Shown here: piece by piece, positions 23,939 through 36,568 of the stretch
How positions within the stretch are numbered: the first letter of the stretch is position 1
How the letters are laid out: the number at the start of each line of letters is the position of its first letter
From: CAWKGC01 sp963849005
GTDB taxonomy: Bacteria; Pseudomonadota; Gammaproteobacteria; Burkholderiales; Usitatibacteraceae
NCBI GenBank assembly: GCA_963849005.1
Contig: CAWKGC010000024.1
Span: 1 to 64,000, forward strand
Length of the DNA: 64,000 nt
Direction: 5' to 3'
Notes under the pieces: generated by a model
What the model saw: the letters and a program-made list of their open reading frames with translations, nothing else
What the model was told of the DNA's origin: nothing
Database searches by the model: none
Program-made: the position numbers and the translations under genes

Positions 23939-24451
23939 CTACTCGATCATCTTGAGTTCGTCTTCATGCTGCGGATGCTTCGCCGTGCCGCGGAGGTGCT
24001 CGACGAAGCCGTCGAGCATGGCGATCGCCAGCACGACGGTGCCTATCGCCATGCTCACCTGCGGGATCCACAGCGGCGTGGCGTCGTTGCCCTGCGAGAT
24101 GTCGTTGAACATCTTCGACTGCCAGGTGAGCCGCACGCTGTAGAAGGCAAGCGCGCAGGCCAGGAAGGCGCCGGCCGCGTGGCACCAGAGTTCCATCCGG
24201 TGCGTGACCCTCTGGCTGAATCGCCTGAGCAGCAAGGTGACGCGGATGTGCTCGCCGCGGCGCAGCGTGTGCGCGAGCGCGAGGAAGCTCGCCGCCGCCA
24301 TGCAATAGCCGGCGTAGGCGTCGCTGCCGCGCAGGTTGAAGTCCATCGCCCGCCCGAGGACGCTCGCCAGCACCATGACGAGCGTGCCGATCATGAAAAA
24401 CGCCGCGAGGTAGGCCGCGGCGTCGTAGAGCTTGTCCAGGAAGCGCCTCAA
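23939..24451 (-). CDS. dctQ: TRAP transporter small permease (DctQ)
   Basis: 170 residues with four hydrophobic helices, starting MRRFLDKLYDAAAYLAAFFM. The motif LRRGEHIRVTLLL in the second half of helix 2 is the family hallmark (RxGGHIRVD type). It pairs with the large permease immediately downstream. A dispersed palindromic repeat lies between it and the receptor gene upstream. Confidence 0.93.
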   Translation of the reverse strand: MRRFLDKLYDAAAYLAAFFMIGTLVMVLASVLGRAMDFNLRGSDAYAGYCMAAASFLALAHTLRRGEHIRVTLLLRRFSQRVTHRMELWCHAAGAFLACALAFYSVRLTWQSKMFNDISQGNDATPLWIPQVSMAIGTVVLAIAMLDGFVEHLRGTAKHPQHEDELKMIE

Positions 24452-24474
24452 GCCTCGTCACCCCGTTGCCAGAT

Positions 24475-24549
24475 CGTCATTCCCGCGGAAGCGGGAATCC
24501 AGTGCCTTTCATGAAAGCCGCTGGATTCCGGGTCAAGCCCGGAATGACG
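24475..24549. repeat. Dispersed palindromic repeat (CCGGAATCCAG family)
   Basis: Two hairpins, ATTCCCGCGGAAGCGGGAAT and ATTCCGGGTCAAGCCCGGAAT (split around AAGCC), back to back between dctP and dctQ. In a dctPQM transcript such a structure could stabilise the abundant receptor mRNA relative to the permeases. Confidence 0.8.
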
Positions 24550-24557
24550 CTGCGGGG

Positions 24558-25526
24558 TCATTTCTTGAAAGCGTCGACGATGGCCTGCCCGTCCGGGCCG
24601 GCGGTCTTGATCCATTCGCCGGTCATCGTGTCACCGATCTTCTTCAGGTCGGCGGCCAGCGCGGGCGAGGGCGGCGCCACCGTCATGCCGTTCTTCTTCA
24701 GCTCGCCGAGATAGAACGCGGTCTTCTCCTCGGAGGTCTTCCAGCCGCGCGCCTCGGCCTCGGCAGCCGCCTTCAGGACGGCTTCCTGCGTCGGCTTGTC
24801 GAGCGCGTCGAAGGCCTTCTGGCTCACGAACACCACGTTCTTGGGAAGCCACGCCTGCGTGTCGTAGTAGTACTTGACCTGTTCCCATGCCTTGGTGTCG
24901 TAGCCCGTGGCGCCCGAGGTGATGTTGGCGTTCACCGCGCCGGTGGCCATGGCCTGCGCGAGCTCGGCTGCCTGGATCGTCACCGGCTGCGCGCCGGCGA
25001 GCTCCGCGATGCGCGATGTCGCCGGGTTGTAGGTGCGCATCTTCAGGCCCTTCATGTCGGCGATCGAATTGAGCGGCTTGTTGGCATAAACACCCTGGGG
25101 CGGCCACGGCACCGCATAGAGCACCTTCATGCCCTGCTTGGCGAAGCGCTCGTCGACCGCCTTCTTCGACACCTTCCAGAGCTTGGCGGCTTCGGCATAG
25201 CTGGTGGCGAGGAAGGGCACCGAGTCGGTGCCGAAGATCGGGTCTTCGTTGGAGTACCCCGAGAGCAGGATCTCGCCGATCTGCGCCTGCCCGCCCTGCA
25301 CCGCGCGCTTGATCTCATTGGCCTTGAAGAGCGACGCGCCCGGGTGCACCGTGATCTTGAGCTTGCCCGCGGTGGCCTTGTCGACGTCGGCCGCGAATTG
25401 CACGACGTTCTCGGTGTGGAAGTTGGTCGCGGCATACGGCGTGGGCATGTCCCACTTGGTCTGGGCAACGGCGCCCGTGGCGATCAACATGCCGAGCGCG
25501 GCAAAGAGTCCGGTCGTGCGTTTCAT
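24558..25526 (-). CDS. dctP: TRAP transporter periplasmic receptor (DctP)
   Basis: 322 residues from ATG 25526, with AGGAG 7 bp upstream. Signal peptide MKRTTGLFAALGMLIATGAVAQ. The DctP/TeaA fold is evident: MKGLKMRTYNPATSRIAELAG contains the conserved arginine that usually binds the substrate carboxylate, followed by the family GA.P segment (GAQPVTI). The receptor starts the dctPQM operon and is divergent from the MarR-like gene, with an AT-rich operator-like region between them. Confidence 0.93.
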   Translation of the reverse strand: MKRTTGLFAALGMLIATGAVAQTKWDMPTPYAATNFHTENVVQFAADVDKATAGKLKITVHPGASLFKANEIKRAVQGGQAQIGEILLSGYSNEDPIFGTDSVPFLATSYAEAAKLWKVSKKAVDERFAKQGMKVLYAVPWPPQGVYANKPLNSIADMKGLKMRTYNPATSRIAELAGAQPVTIQAAELAQAMATGAVNANITSGATGYDTKAWEQVKYYYDTQAWLPKNVVFVSQKAFDALDKPTQEAVLKAAAEAEARGWKTSEEKTAFYLGELKKNGMTVAPPSPALAADLKKIGDTMTGEWIKTAGPDGQAIVDAFKK

Positions 25527-25639
25527 GGAGTGGCTCCTGGAAGGGGGTGTCGGGGGCGGCAATGACTGCGCGAAGCTAAGGCAGGGGCCGGGGTGTGTCA
25601 ACCCTGCGCCCGCCGATCCACGCCAAGCTAGCAAGCGAG

Positions 25640-25695
25640 ATTACCGTTGTCAACAAAATGCTGATAAATTATCGACAAAATGACGATACCCGTTT
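25640..25695. promoter_or_regulatory. AT-rich divergent control region with a MarR-type operator candidate
   Basis: Between dctP (minus) and the MarR-like gene (plus). GATAAATTATC at 25663-25673 is a palindrome with 5-bp arms and a central A. It is embedded in two near-identical direct repeats, CAACAAAATGCTGAT (25651-25665) and CGACAAAATGACGAT (25673-25687). The GC content is far below that of the surroundings. This is the likely site where the regulator controls both transcription units. Confidence 0.6.
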
Positions 25696-25717
25696 CCCTG
25701 CCACGGACTCCACGCCC

Positions 25718-26257
25718 ATGACGCGCCGCGCCACCCCGCGACCCCGCAACATCGCGCCGCCGCGCATCGTGTCGTCCTCGCATCTCGCGGTCGGGCGCGG
25801 GGCCGAAGTGTCCGAGTTCGAGTACGGGATGATCATCTGCAGCCACGCCTTCGAGCGCTGGATCGTGCGCTGCATGTCGGCCGCCGGCCTGAAGGACCTC
25901 ACGCCCATGGACGTGCTGGTGCTGCACCACGTCAACCATCGCGCCCGCAACAAGAAGCTCGCCGACATCTGCTTCGTCCTCAACGTCGAGGACACGCACG
26001 TGGTCAGCTATTCGCTCAAGAAACTGGTCGCCGCTTCGCTGGTCAGGAGCGAGAAGAGCGGCAAGGAGGTGCTGTTCTCGACCAGCGCCCGCGGCCAGCA
26101 GGTGATCGAGCGCTATCGCGAGGTTCGCGAAGCCTGCCTCGTGGCGAGCCTGAACCCCGACGGCACCGACAACGAAAAGCTCGCCGAAGTCGCCTCGTTC
26201 CTGCGCTTCATGTCGGGGCTGTACGACCAGGCGGCGCGCGCCGCCTCCTCTCTCTAG
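25718..26257 (+). CDS. MarR-like winged-helix transcriptional regulator
   Basis: 179 residues from ATG 25718; longer starts upstream run through the operator region and are unlikely. The winged-helix core covers about 60-135 (TPMDVLVLHHVNHRARNKKLADICFVLN, then SYSLKKLVAASLVRSEKSGKEVLFSTSARG, with helix 3 and the wing). It precedes the receptor and oxoprolinase genes on the same strand by 20 bp and is divergent from dctPQM. It is the obvious local regulator; the ligand is probably the transported compound or its breakdown product. Confidence 0.82.
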   Translation: MTRRATPRPRNIAPPRIVSSSHLAVGRGAEVSEFEYGMIICSHAFERWIVRCMSAAGLKDLTPMDVLVLHHVNHRARNKKLADICFVLNVEDTHVVSYSLKKLVAASLVRSEKSGKEVLFSTSARGQQVIERYREVREACLVASLNPDGTDNEKLAEVASFLRFMSGLYDQAARAASSL

Positions 26258-26277
26258 CAGTCCGAACGGGAACCGCC

Positions 26278-27264
26278 ATGATCAGGCCCCTCATTGCCTC
26301 GCTTGCCCTTGCCCTCGCGCTGCACGCCCAGGCGCAGGCGCCCGCCGCCCGCTGGGTTCTCGCCGACGAATACCCGGCGACGTCGCTGCCCGGCGAGGGC
26401 GATGCCTTCTTCGCCGAGGCGGTGGCAAGGAGGCTCGGCGGCAAGCTCGTGATCGAGCCGCAGCCCGACGCGAAGTCCGGCTTCAAGTCGCGCGAGCAGC
26501 TGAAGGCGGTGGCCGAAGGCAAGGTGGCGATGGCCAACAGCTTCGCCGGCGCGCTCGGCGACGAGAATGCGTTCTTCCTCCTTTCTTCGCTGCCGTTTCT
26601 CGCCGCGGACACGGGCGAGGCGCGCCGCCTCTACCAGACTCGCGAAGCCGCGCTACGAAGCGGTACTCGCGGGCCACAACCAGAAGCTCCTCTACTCGAC
26701 GCCCTGGCCGCCCTCGGGGGTGTGGGCCAGGGTCCCGGTCGATACGCCCGACGCGGTGGCGAAACTGAAGATCCGCACCTACGACAAGACCGGCACCGAG
26801 CTCATGAAGGCGCTGGGCGCCACCGCGAGCGTGGTGTCGTTCACGGACCTGCCGGCGAAACTCAAGGCGGGCGAGATCGACGCGGTGCTCTCATCGGGAG
26901 ACGGCGGCGCCGGACGCAAGCTCTGGGAGGCCCTGCCGCAGTTCACCGAGATCAACTACGCGGTGCCGCTCAGCCTCGCCACCGTGAACCTCGATCGCTG
27001 GAATGCGCTCGACGCCGCGACGCAGAAGGCGGTGCTGGAGGCCGCGGCCGAGACGGACGCGCGGCAATGGCAGGCGATGCAAGGGCGGGTGGCGAAGAAT
27101 TACGAGCGCATGCGCGAGAACGGAATGACCATCACGACCACGGTATCCCCGGCGCTGGCGGCGAAGTTCCGCGAGGCCTCGCGCGCCGTGATCGCGGAGT
27201 GGGAAGCGAAGAGCGGCCCCGAGGGGCGCGAGGTGCTGGAGCGTTACCGAAAGGAGGCGGCAAA

Positions 27265-27268
<4 letters not shown>
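26278..27268 (+). CDS. Second TRAP-type periplasmic receptor (one apparent frameshift)
   Basis: DctP-family receptor of 329 residues after repair. Signal peptide MIRPLIASLALALALHAQAQ. The N-terminal part to RRLYQT is in one frame. From AKPRYEAVLAGHNQKLLYSTPW onward it is in the next; removing one C near 26641 joins them. The substrate-arginine region is VAKLKIRTYDKTGTELMKALGA. The protein has no permease genes of its own, so it may use the divergent DctQM. It overlaps the oxoprolinase start by 4 bp (ATGA). Left unrepaired, the first frame runs on into the oxoprolinase gene, which is not a real fusion. Confidence 0.85.
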
Positions 27269-30966
<3,698 letters not shown>

Positions 30967-30976
30967 AGGAAAACGG

Positions 30977-31113
30977 AAAACGGGGTCAGAGTACATTTCC
31001 CCGCTTCGTCGTCGTCCCGGACTTGATCCGGGACCCAGTGCTTCTCAGGATATGCTGGATTCCGGGTCAAGCCCGGAATGACGCCACGGGGAAATGTACT
31101 CTGACCCCGTTTT
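30977..31113. repeat. Nested palindromes: one repeat family inserted in another
   Basis: The outer arms (30977-31003 and 31087-31113) are 27-bp exact reverse complements of the GGGGTCAGAGTACATTT family. Between them sits a complete CCGGAATCCAG-family repeat (31008-31083). A degraded outer-type half copy follows at about 31120-31140. It lies downstream of the oxoprolinase gene, where the structure may also act to stop or slow transcription. Confidence 0.85.
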
Positions 31114-31171
31114 CTCCGCGACCGGAAATGTAACCTTTGCCGTTTCAATCTTCGGCCCGCGATTTTCCTCT

Positions 31172-31199
31172 TTGTCGAAAGCGCGACTGCGTATAAAAT
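31172..31199 (+). promoter_or_regulatory. Promoter candidate for dusB-fis
   Basis: TTGTCG at 31172-31177 and TAAAAT at 31194-31199, spacer 16 bp. Located 35 bp before the dusB start in an AT-richer stretch after the repeats. Confidence 0.55.
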
Positions 31200-31233
31200 A
31201 GGCGGTTCGTCCGCAGCCTTTCGCCCGCCTCCC

Positions 31234-32247
31234 GTGAAAATCGGCAACATCCAGCTCAGGAACAACCTGATCGTCGCGCCCATGGCCGGCGTGACGGACC
31301 GCCCTTTCCGCCAGCTCTGCAAGCGGATGGGCGCGGGGATGGCGGTTTCCGAGATGGTCGCGTCCAACTCGCTCCTGTGGGGCTCGGAGAAGACGCTGCG
31401 CCGAGGCAACCACGAAGGCGAGGTCGAGCCCAAGGTGATCCAGATCGCCGGCTCCGACCCGGCGATGATGGCCGAGGCGGCGAAGTTCAACGTCGACAAC
31501 GGCGCGCAGATCATCGACATCAACATGGGCTGCCCGGCCAAGAAGATCTGCAACGTCGCCGCGGGCTCGGCGCTGCTCAAGGACGAGCCGCTCGTGGCGC
31601 GCATCCTGCGGGCCGTGGTCGAGGCGGTGGACGTCCCCGTCACCCTCAAGATCCGCACGGGCTGGGACAAGCAGAACCGCAACGCCCTGCTGATCGCGCG
31701 CATCGCCGAGGAAAGCGGCATCCAGTCGCTCGCCATGCACGGCCGCACGCGCGCCTGCATGTACACGGGCGAAGCCGAGTACGACACCATCCGCGCGGTG
31801 AAGCAGTCCGTGAGGATTCCCGTGGTCGCCAATGGCGACATCAACTCGCCGGAAAAGGCCAGGTACGTGCTGGAGGTGACGGGGGCCGACGCCATCATGA
31901 TCGGCCGCGCGGCGCAGGGGCGGCCCTGGATATTCCGCGAGATCGACCATTTCCTGAAGACCGGCGAGAAGATGGCGCCGCCTGCCGTGAGCGAGATCCG
32001 CGCGGTGCTGCTCGAGCACGTCGAGGACCTCTACGGCTTCTACGGGCGGGAGCGCGGAATGCGCGTCGCCCGCAAGCACATCTCCTGGTACACGAAGGGA
32101 TTGAAGAATTCCGCGCTGTTCCGTTCGCGCATGAACACGCTCGACTCGGCCGGGGAGCAGATGGCCGCGGTCGCGCAGTTCTTCGCCGAACAGATGGCGC
32201 ATTCCGAGCAACTCGAATATGAGGAAGAGGTCGCCCTTGCCGCGTAA
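31234..32247 (+). CDS. dusB: tRNA-dihydrouridine synthase B
   Basis: Flavin-dependent reduction of uridine to dihydrouridine in the tRNA D-loop. 337 residues, GTG start. FMN-binding signature VAPMAGVTDRPFRQLC near 15-30. The catalytic cysteine is in INMGCPAKKI near 98, followed by the DusB-type KIRTGWD. FMN phosphate loop: NGDINSPEKA and IGRAAQGRPW. It is followed by fis, overlapping by 29 bp, the classic dusB-fis operon of proteobacteria. Confidence 0.95.
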   Translation: MKIGNIQLRNNLIVAPMAGVTDRPFRQLCKRMGAGMAVSEMVASNSLLWGSEKTLRRGNHEGEVEPKVIQIAGSDPAMMAEAAKFNVDNGAQIIDINMGCPAKKICNVAAGSALLKDEPLVARILRAVVEAVDVPVTLKIRTGWDKQNRNALLIARIAEESGIQSLAMHGRTRACMYTGEAEYDTIRAVKQSVRIPVVANGDINSPEKARYVLEVTGADAIMIGRAAQGRPWIFREIDHFLKTGEKMAPPAVSEIRAVLLEHVEDLYGFYGRERGMRVARKHISWYTKGLKNSALFRSRMNTLDSAGEQMAAVAQFFAEQMAHSEQLEYEEEVALAA

Positions 32248-32542
32248 AACATTGCACAAGGCCGTTTCGAAGCCCGCGCACCGCGCTTCGTCGAAGGCCG
32301 CACCCATCGCCCGGGAAGGCGAACTCACCGTCGTGGTGAGGCGGGTCATGAAGCAGTACTTCAAGGACCTCGACGGCGAGAAGACCTGCGGCATCTACGA
32401 CATGGTCGTGCTCAGCGTCGAGAAACCGCTGCTCGAGGTGGTGATGGTGCAGGCGCAGGGCAACCAGACGCGCGCCGCCGAGCTGCTCGGGCTGAACCGC
32501 AACACCCTGCGCAAGAAGCTGCAGCAGCACGGGCTTGAGTAA
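32219..32542 (+). CDS. fis: Fis-family DNA-binding protein with basic N-terminal extension
   Basis: 107 residues from ATG 32219. The C-terminal helix-turn-helix VVMVQAQGNQTRAAELLGLNRNTLRKKL is unmistakably Fis. The family is usually 75-98 residues. Here about 30 extra residues, rich in Lys, Arg and Ser (MRKRSPLPRKTLHKAVSKP), precede the dimerisation part. The extension depends on the start inside dusB. No ATG lies further downstream before the conserved core except the one in VMKQYF, so the longer form is preferred. Confidence 0.9.
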   Translation: MRKRSPLPRKTLHKAVSKPAHRASSKAAPIAREGELTVVVRRVMKQYFKDLDGEKTCGIYDMVVLSVEKPLLEVVMVQAQGNQTRAAELLGLNRNTLRKKLQQHGLE

Positions 32543-32544
32543 CT

Positions 32545-32620
32545 TCGTCGTCCCGGACTTGATCCGGGACCCAGTGCGTTTGATGCGCCCGCTGGATTCC
32601 GGGTCAAGCCCGGAATGACG
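32545..32620. repeat. Dispersed palindromic repeat (CCGGAATCCAG family)
   Basis: Hairpins GTCCCGGACTTGATCCGGGAC and ATTCCGGGTCAAGCCCGGAAT (written here without their outer bases) lie back to back between fis and purH. Shorter fragments of the unit (CCGGAATGACGAA, ACCGGAATCTCC) continue to about 32667, directly before the purH start. Confidence 0.8.
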
Positions 32621-32670
32621 AAAGCCCCCACACCGGAATGACGAAGTCCCAATACCGGAATCTCCAGATC

Positions 32671-34236
32671 ATGTCAGGCCTTGTCAAAATCACCCGCGCG
32701 CTGATCAGCGTTTCCGACAAGGCGGGCGTGGTGGAGTTCGCCCGCGCGCTCGCCGACCTGGGCGTGGAACTGGTCTCCACAGGCGGCACCGCGAAGCTGC
32801 TCGCGGCATCTGGCCTGCCGGTGATCGAGGTCGGCGACTACACCGGCTTCCCCGAGATGATGGACGGCCGCGTGAAGACGCTGCACCCCAAGGTGCACGG
32901 CGGCATCCTCGCGCGCCGCGATGTTCCCGGGCACATCGCCTCGATGCAAGAGCACGGCATTCCCCGCATCGACATGGTGGTGGTGAACCTCTATCCGTTC
33001 GCCGCGACCGTGGCCAAGCCCGGCTGCACGATGGAGGAGGCGATCGAGAACATCGACATCGGCGGGCCGGCGATGGTGCGCTCGTCGGCCAAGAACCACG
33101 CCTTCGTGGCCATCGTCACCGACCCGAAGGACTATGCGGGGCTGGCGAAGAAGCTCGCGGCCAACGGCGGCGGCCTGCGCTTCGAAGACCGTTTCGAGCT
33201 CGCGAAGAAGGCCTTCAGCCACACCGCCGAATACGACGGCATGATCTCCAACTGGCTCACCGCGCGCGACGCCAAGGGCAATGCCGAGGCCTTTCCCGCG
33301 CGCCTCAACCTGCAGTTCGCGAAGGCGCAGGGCCTGCGCTACGGCGAGAACCCGCACCAGGCCGCGGCCTTCTACGTCGAGGCGGACCCTCCCAAGGGCG
33401 CGCTCGCGAGCTTCCGCCAGGTGCAGGGCAAGGAGCTTTCCTACAACAACATCGGCGACGCCGATGCGGCATGGGAGTGCTGCCGCAGCTTCGACGTCCC
33501 GGCGTGCGTGATCGTGAAGCACGCCAATCCGTGCGGCGTGGCCATCTCCGCCTCCCCGCTCGAGGCATACCAGCGCGCCCTCCTCACCGATCCGACCTCG
33601 GCATTCGGCGGCATCATCGCCTTCAACCGCAAGGTCGATGGCGCGACGGCGGAAGCGGTGGCGAAGCAGTTCGTCGAAGTGGTCATCGCGCCCGCCTACG
33701 ACGAGGCGGCGCGCAAGGCCTTCGCCGCCAAGCAGAACGTGCGGCTGCTCACCATCGACGCCGCCGGCAAGTCGAACCGCCTCGACATGAAGCGCGTCGG
33801 CGGCGGGCTGCTGGTGCAGACCTCGGACGACTTCGACGTCGCCAGGCTCGAGGTCGTGAGCAGGCGCAAGCCCACGAAGGAGGAAATGAACGACCTCGTC
33901 TTCGCCTTCCGCGTGGCCAAGTTCGTGAAGTCCAACGCCATCGTCTTCTGCAAGGACGGCATGACGCTCGGCGTCGGCGCCGGCCAGATGAGCCGCGTGG
34001 ACTCCACGAAGATCGCCGCGATCAAGGCGAAGAATGCCGGGCTGTCGCTGAAGGGCTCGGTCGCCGCATCGGATGCCTTCTTTCCGTTCCGCGACGGGCT
34101 GGACGTGATCGCCGGCGCCGGCGCGCGCGCCGTGATCCAGCCCGGCGGCAGCATGCGGGACGAAGAGGTCTTCAAGGCCGCAGACGAGCACGGGATGGCC
34201 ATGGTGATCACCGGGATGCGCCACTTCCGCCACTAG
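32671..34236 (+). CDS. purH: Bifunctional AICAR transformylase / IMP cyclohydrolase
   Basis: Catalyses the last two steps of purine synthesis, AICAR to FAICAR to IMP. 521 residues. The N-terminal cyclohydrolase domain starts ITRALISVSDKAGVVEFARAL and includes TLHPKVHGGILARRD. The C-terminal transformylase has LRYGENPHQAAAFY, IVKHANPCGVAIS and GVGAGQMSRVDS. The start is ATG 32671; an upstream ATG at 32638 lies in repeat debris. No clear Shine-Dalgarno sequence precedes it. The fis-purH-purD-hemF order fits betaproteobacteria. Confidence 0.96.
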   Translation: MSGLVKITRALISVSDKAGVVEFARALADLGVELVSTGGTAKLLAASGLPVIEVGDYTGFPEMMDGRVKTLHPKVHGGILARRDVPGHIASMQEHGIPRIDMVVVNLYPFAATVAKPGCTMEEAIENIDIGGPAMVRSSAKNHAFVAIVTDPKDYAGLAKKLAANGGGLRFEDRFELAKKAFSHTAEYDGMISNWLTARDAKGNAEAFPARLNLQFAKAQGLRYGENPHQAAAFYVEADPPKGALASFRQVQGKELSYNNIGDADAAWECCRSFDVPACVIVKHANPCGVAISASPLEAYQRALLTDPTSAFGGIIAFNRKVDGATAEAVAKQFVEVVIAPAYDEAARKAFAAKQNVRLLTIDAAGKSNRLDMKRVGGGLLVQTSDDFDVARLEVVSRRKPTKEEMNDLVFAFRVAKFVKSNAIVFCKDGMTLGVGAGQMSRVDSTKIAAIKAKNAGLSLKGSVAASDAFFPFRDGLDVIAGAGARAVIQPGGSMRDEEVFKAADEHGMAMVITGMRHFRH

Positions 34237-34248
34237 CGCGCAAGGAAA

Positions 34249-34376
34249 CGGGGTCAGAGTACATTTCCCCGATAACCGGGTCAGAGTACATTTTTTTGCG
34301 GAAAAGCAATGGAACCGCCGATGAACGCCGATGATTCTCGCGAAGTCGTCATTCCGGGCTTGACCCGGAATCCAGC
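34249..34376. repeat. Composite of three repeat families between purH and purD
   Basis: Two direct copies of the GGGGTCAGAGTACATTT family (34249-34276 and 34277-34298), then a solo AACCGCCGATGAACGCCGAT arm (34313-34332), then a half copy of the CCGGAATCCAG family (34347-34376), which ends 3 bp before the purD ATG. No other sequence is left in this gap. Confidence 0.85.
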
Positions 34377-34379
34377 CAG

Positions 34380-35652
34380 ATGAAACTCCTCGTTATCGGC
34401 GGCGGCGGCCGCGAACACGCGCTGGCGTGGAAGCTGGTCAAGTCGCCGCGCGTCTCCCGCGTCTATGTCGCGCCGGGCAATGCCGGCACCGCGCGCGAGG
34501 ACGGGCTCTACAACGTCGATATCACGGGGATTCCCGAGCTGGTCGCCTTTGCCCTGAAGGAGGAAATCCACCTCACCGTGGTGGGGCCGGAGGGGCCGCT
34601 CGCGGCCGGCGTGGTCGACGCCTTCCTGCATGCCGGGCTGCGCGTCTTCGGCCCGCGCAAGGCCGCCGCCCAGCTCGAGGCCTCCAAGGATTTCGCCAAG
34701 CGCTTCATGGTGCGCCACGGCATCCCGACCGCGTTCTACCAGACCTTCACCGAGACCGCGCCCGCGCACGCCTACATCGACGAGAAGGGCGCGCCGATCG
34801 TGATCAAGGCCGACGGGCTGGCCGCAGGCAAGGGCGTCGTGGTCGCGATGGACGCCGCCGAAGCGCACGCCGCGGTGGACATGATGCTCTCGGGCAGCAA
34901 GCTGGGCGACGCCGGGCACCGCATCGTCATCGAGGAGTTCATGGCCGGCGAGGAAGCGAGCTTCATCGTCATGGCCGACGGCAAGCACGCGCTGCCGTTC
35001 GCCTCGAGCCAGGACCACAAGCGCATCTTCGACGGCGACCGCGGGCCCAACACCGGCGGCATGGGCGCCTACTCGCCCGCGCCCGTGGTCACGCCCGAGG
35101 TGCATGCGCGCACCATGCGCGAGGTGATCATGCCGACCCTGAAGGGCATGGCGGCGGAAGGCATTCCCTACACCGGCTTTCTCTATGCCGGGCTCATGAT
35201 CGACGACAAGGGCGCGCCGCGCGTGGTGGAGTTCAACTGCCGCATGGGCGACCCCGAGACGCAGCCGATCATGATGCGGCTGAAGAGCGATTTCCTGGCA
35301 TTGGTCGAGCACGCCGTCGACGGCACGCTTGAACAGGTCAGAGGCGGAGTGGGACCGGCGCGCGGCGCTCGGCGTGGTGCTGGCGGCGAAGGGCTATCCC
35401 GAAGCGCCGCAGAAGGGCGACGAGATCACGGGGCTGGCGAAGGACGAGGACGACGTCCACGTCTTCCACGCCGGCACTGCGGAGAAGGACGGCAAGGTCG
35501 TCACCAGCGGCGGGCGCGTGCTGTGCGTCACCGCGCTGGGCGACAAGGTGAAGATCGCCGCGGAGCGTGCCTACGAGGTCGCCGACCGCATCAAGTTCGC
35601 CGGCATGCAGTTCCGCCGCGACATCGGCCATCGCGCGATCGGCCGCAAGTAA
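34380..35652 (+). CDS. purD: Phosphoribosylamine-glycine ligase (one apparent frameshift)
   Basis: ATP-grasp enzyme that joins phosphoribosylamine and glycine in purine synthesis. 423 residues after repair. It starts MKLLVIGGGGREHALAWKL. ATP-grasp signatures are IVIKADGLAAGKGVVVA near 140 and VVEFNCRMGDPETQP near 285. Near 35340 one extra G shifts the frame; the C-terminal domain AEWDRRAALGVVLAAKGYP to DIGHRAIGRK continues in the next frame. No Shine-Dalgarno sequence is visible, because a dispersed repeat abuts the start codon. As an essential biosynthetic gene it is probably intact in the organism. Confidence 0.93.
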
Positions 35653-35656
35653 GCCC

Positions 35657-36568
35657 ATGGACACCGCGACGGTCAAGGACTACTGCCTCGATCTGCAGGC
35701 GCGCATCGTCGAGAGCGTCTCCGCGCTCGACGGCAAGCCTTTCCTGAGGGACGAATGGCAGCGCCCCGAAGGCGGCGGCGGCATCTCGCGGCTGATCGAG
35801 CAGGGCAACGTGCTCGAGCGCGGCGGGGTCGGCTTTTCCCACGTCATGGGCGCGAGCCTGCCGCCGTCGGCCTCCGCGCACCGCCCCGAGATCGCCGGCA
35901 GGCCCTGGGAGGCGATGGGCGTGTCGCTGGTGTTCCACCCGAGGAACCCCTATGCGCCGACCGTGCACCTGAACGTGCGTTTCTTCATCGCCAGGTCGCA
36001 GGACGGCGATGAAGCGAAGCATGTATGGTGGTTCGGCGGCGGCATGGACCTCACCCCCTACTACGGTTTCGAGGAAGATTGCGTGCATTTCCATCGCGTC
36101 AACCGCGACGCGCTGGGGAAGTTCGGCCCGCAGTTCCACCCGCGCTTCAAGAAATGGTGCGACGAGTACTTCTACCTCAAGCACCGCCGCGAGCCGCGCG
36201 GCATCGGCGGCACCTTCTTCGACGATTTCAGCGAGCTCGGCTTCGAGCAGAGCTTCGCGCTGATGCGCTCTGTGGGCGATGCCTTCATCCCCGCCTACCT
36301 GCCGATCCTCGAGCGCCGCCACGGCACGCCTTTCGGCGAGCGCGAGCGCGACTTCCAGGCCTACCGTCGCGGTCGCTACGTGGAGTTCAACCTGGTCTGG
36401 GACCGCGGCACGCTGTTCGGCCTGCAGTCGGGCGGGCGCACCGAGTCGATCCTGATGTCGCTGCCGCCCGTGGTGACGTGGCGCTACGACTGGCGCCCGG
36501 AGGAGGGCACGCCCGAGGCGCGGCTCTACACGGATTTCCTCACTGCGCGCGACTGGCTCGCGGCCTGA
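35657..36568 (+). CDS. hemF: Oxygen-dependent coproporphyrinogen III oxidase
   Basis: Aerobic heme synthesis: two oxidative decarboxylations give protoporphyrinogen IX. 303 residues, close to the E. coli length of 299. Signatures: HLNVRFFIA, WWFGGGMDLTPYYGFEEDC (metal and substrate region near 130-150), GIGGTFFDDF near 190 and GRYVEFNLVWDRGT near 240. It starts 4 bp after the purD stop. Confidence 0.96.
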   Translation: MDTATVKDYCLDLQARIVESVSALDGKPFLRDEWQRPEGGGGISRLIEQGNVLERGGVGFSHVMGASLPPSASAHRPEIAGRPWEAMGVSLVFHPRNPYAPTVHLNVRFFIARSQDGDEAKHVWWFGGGMDLTPYYGFEEDCVHFHRVNRDALGKFGPQFHPRFKKWCDEYFYLKHRREPRGIGGTFFDDFSELGFEQSFALMRSVGDAFIPAYLPILERRHGTPFGERERDFQAYRRGRYVEFNLVWDRGTLFGLQSGGRTESILMSLPPVVTWRYDWRPEEGTPEARLYTDFLTARDWLAA

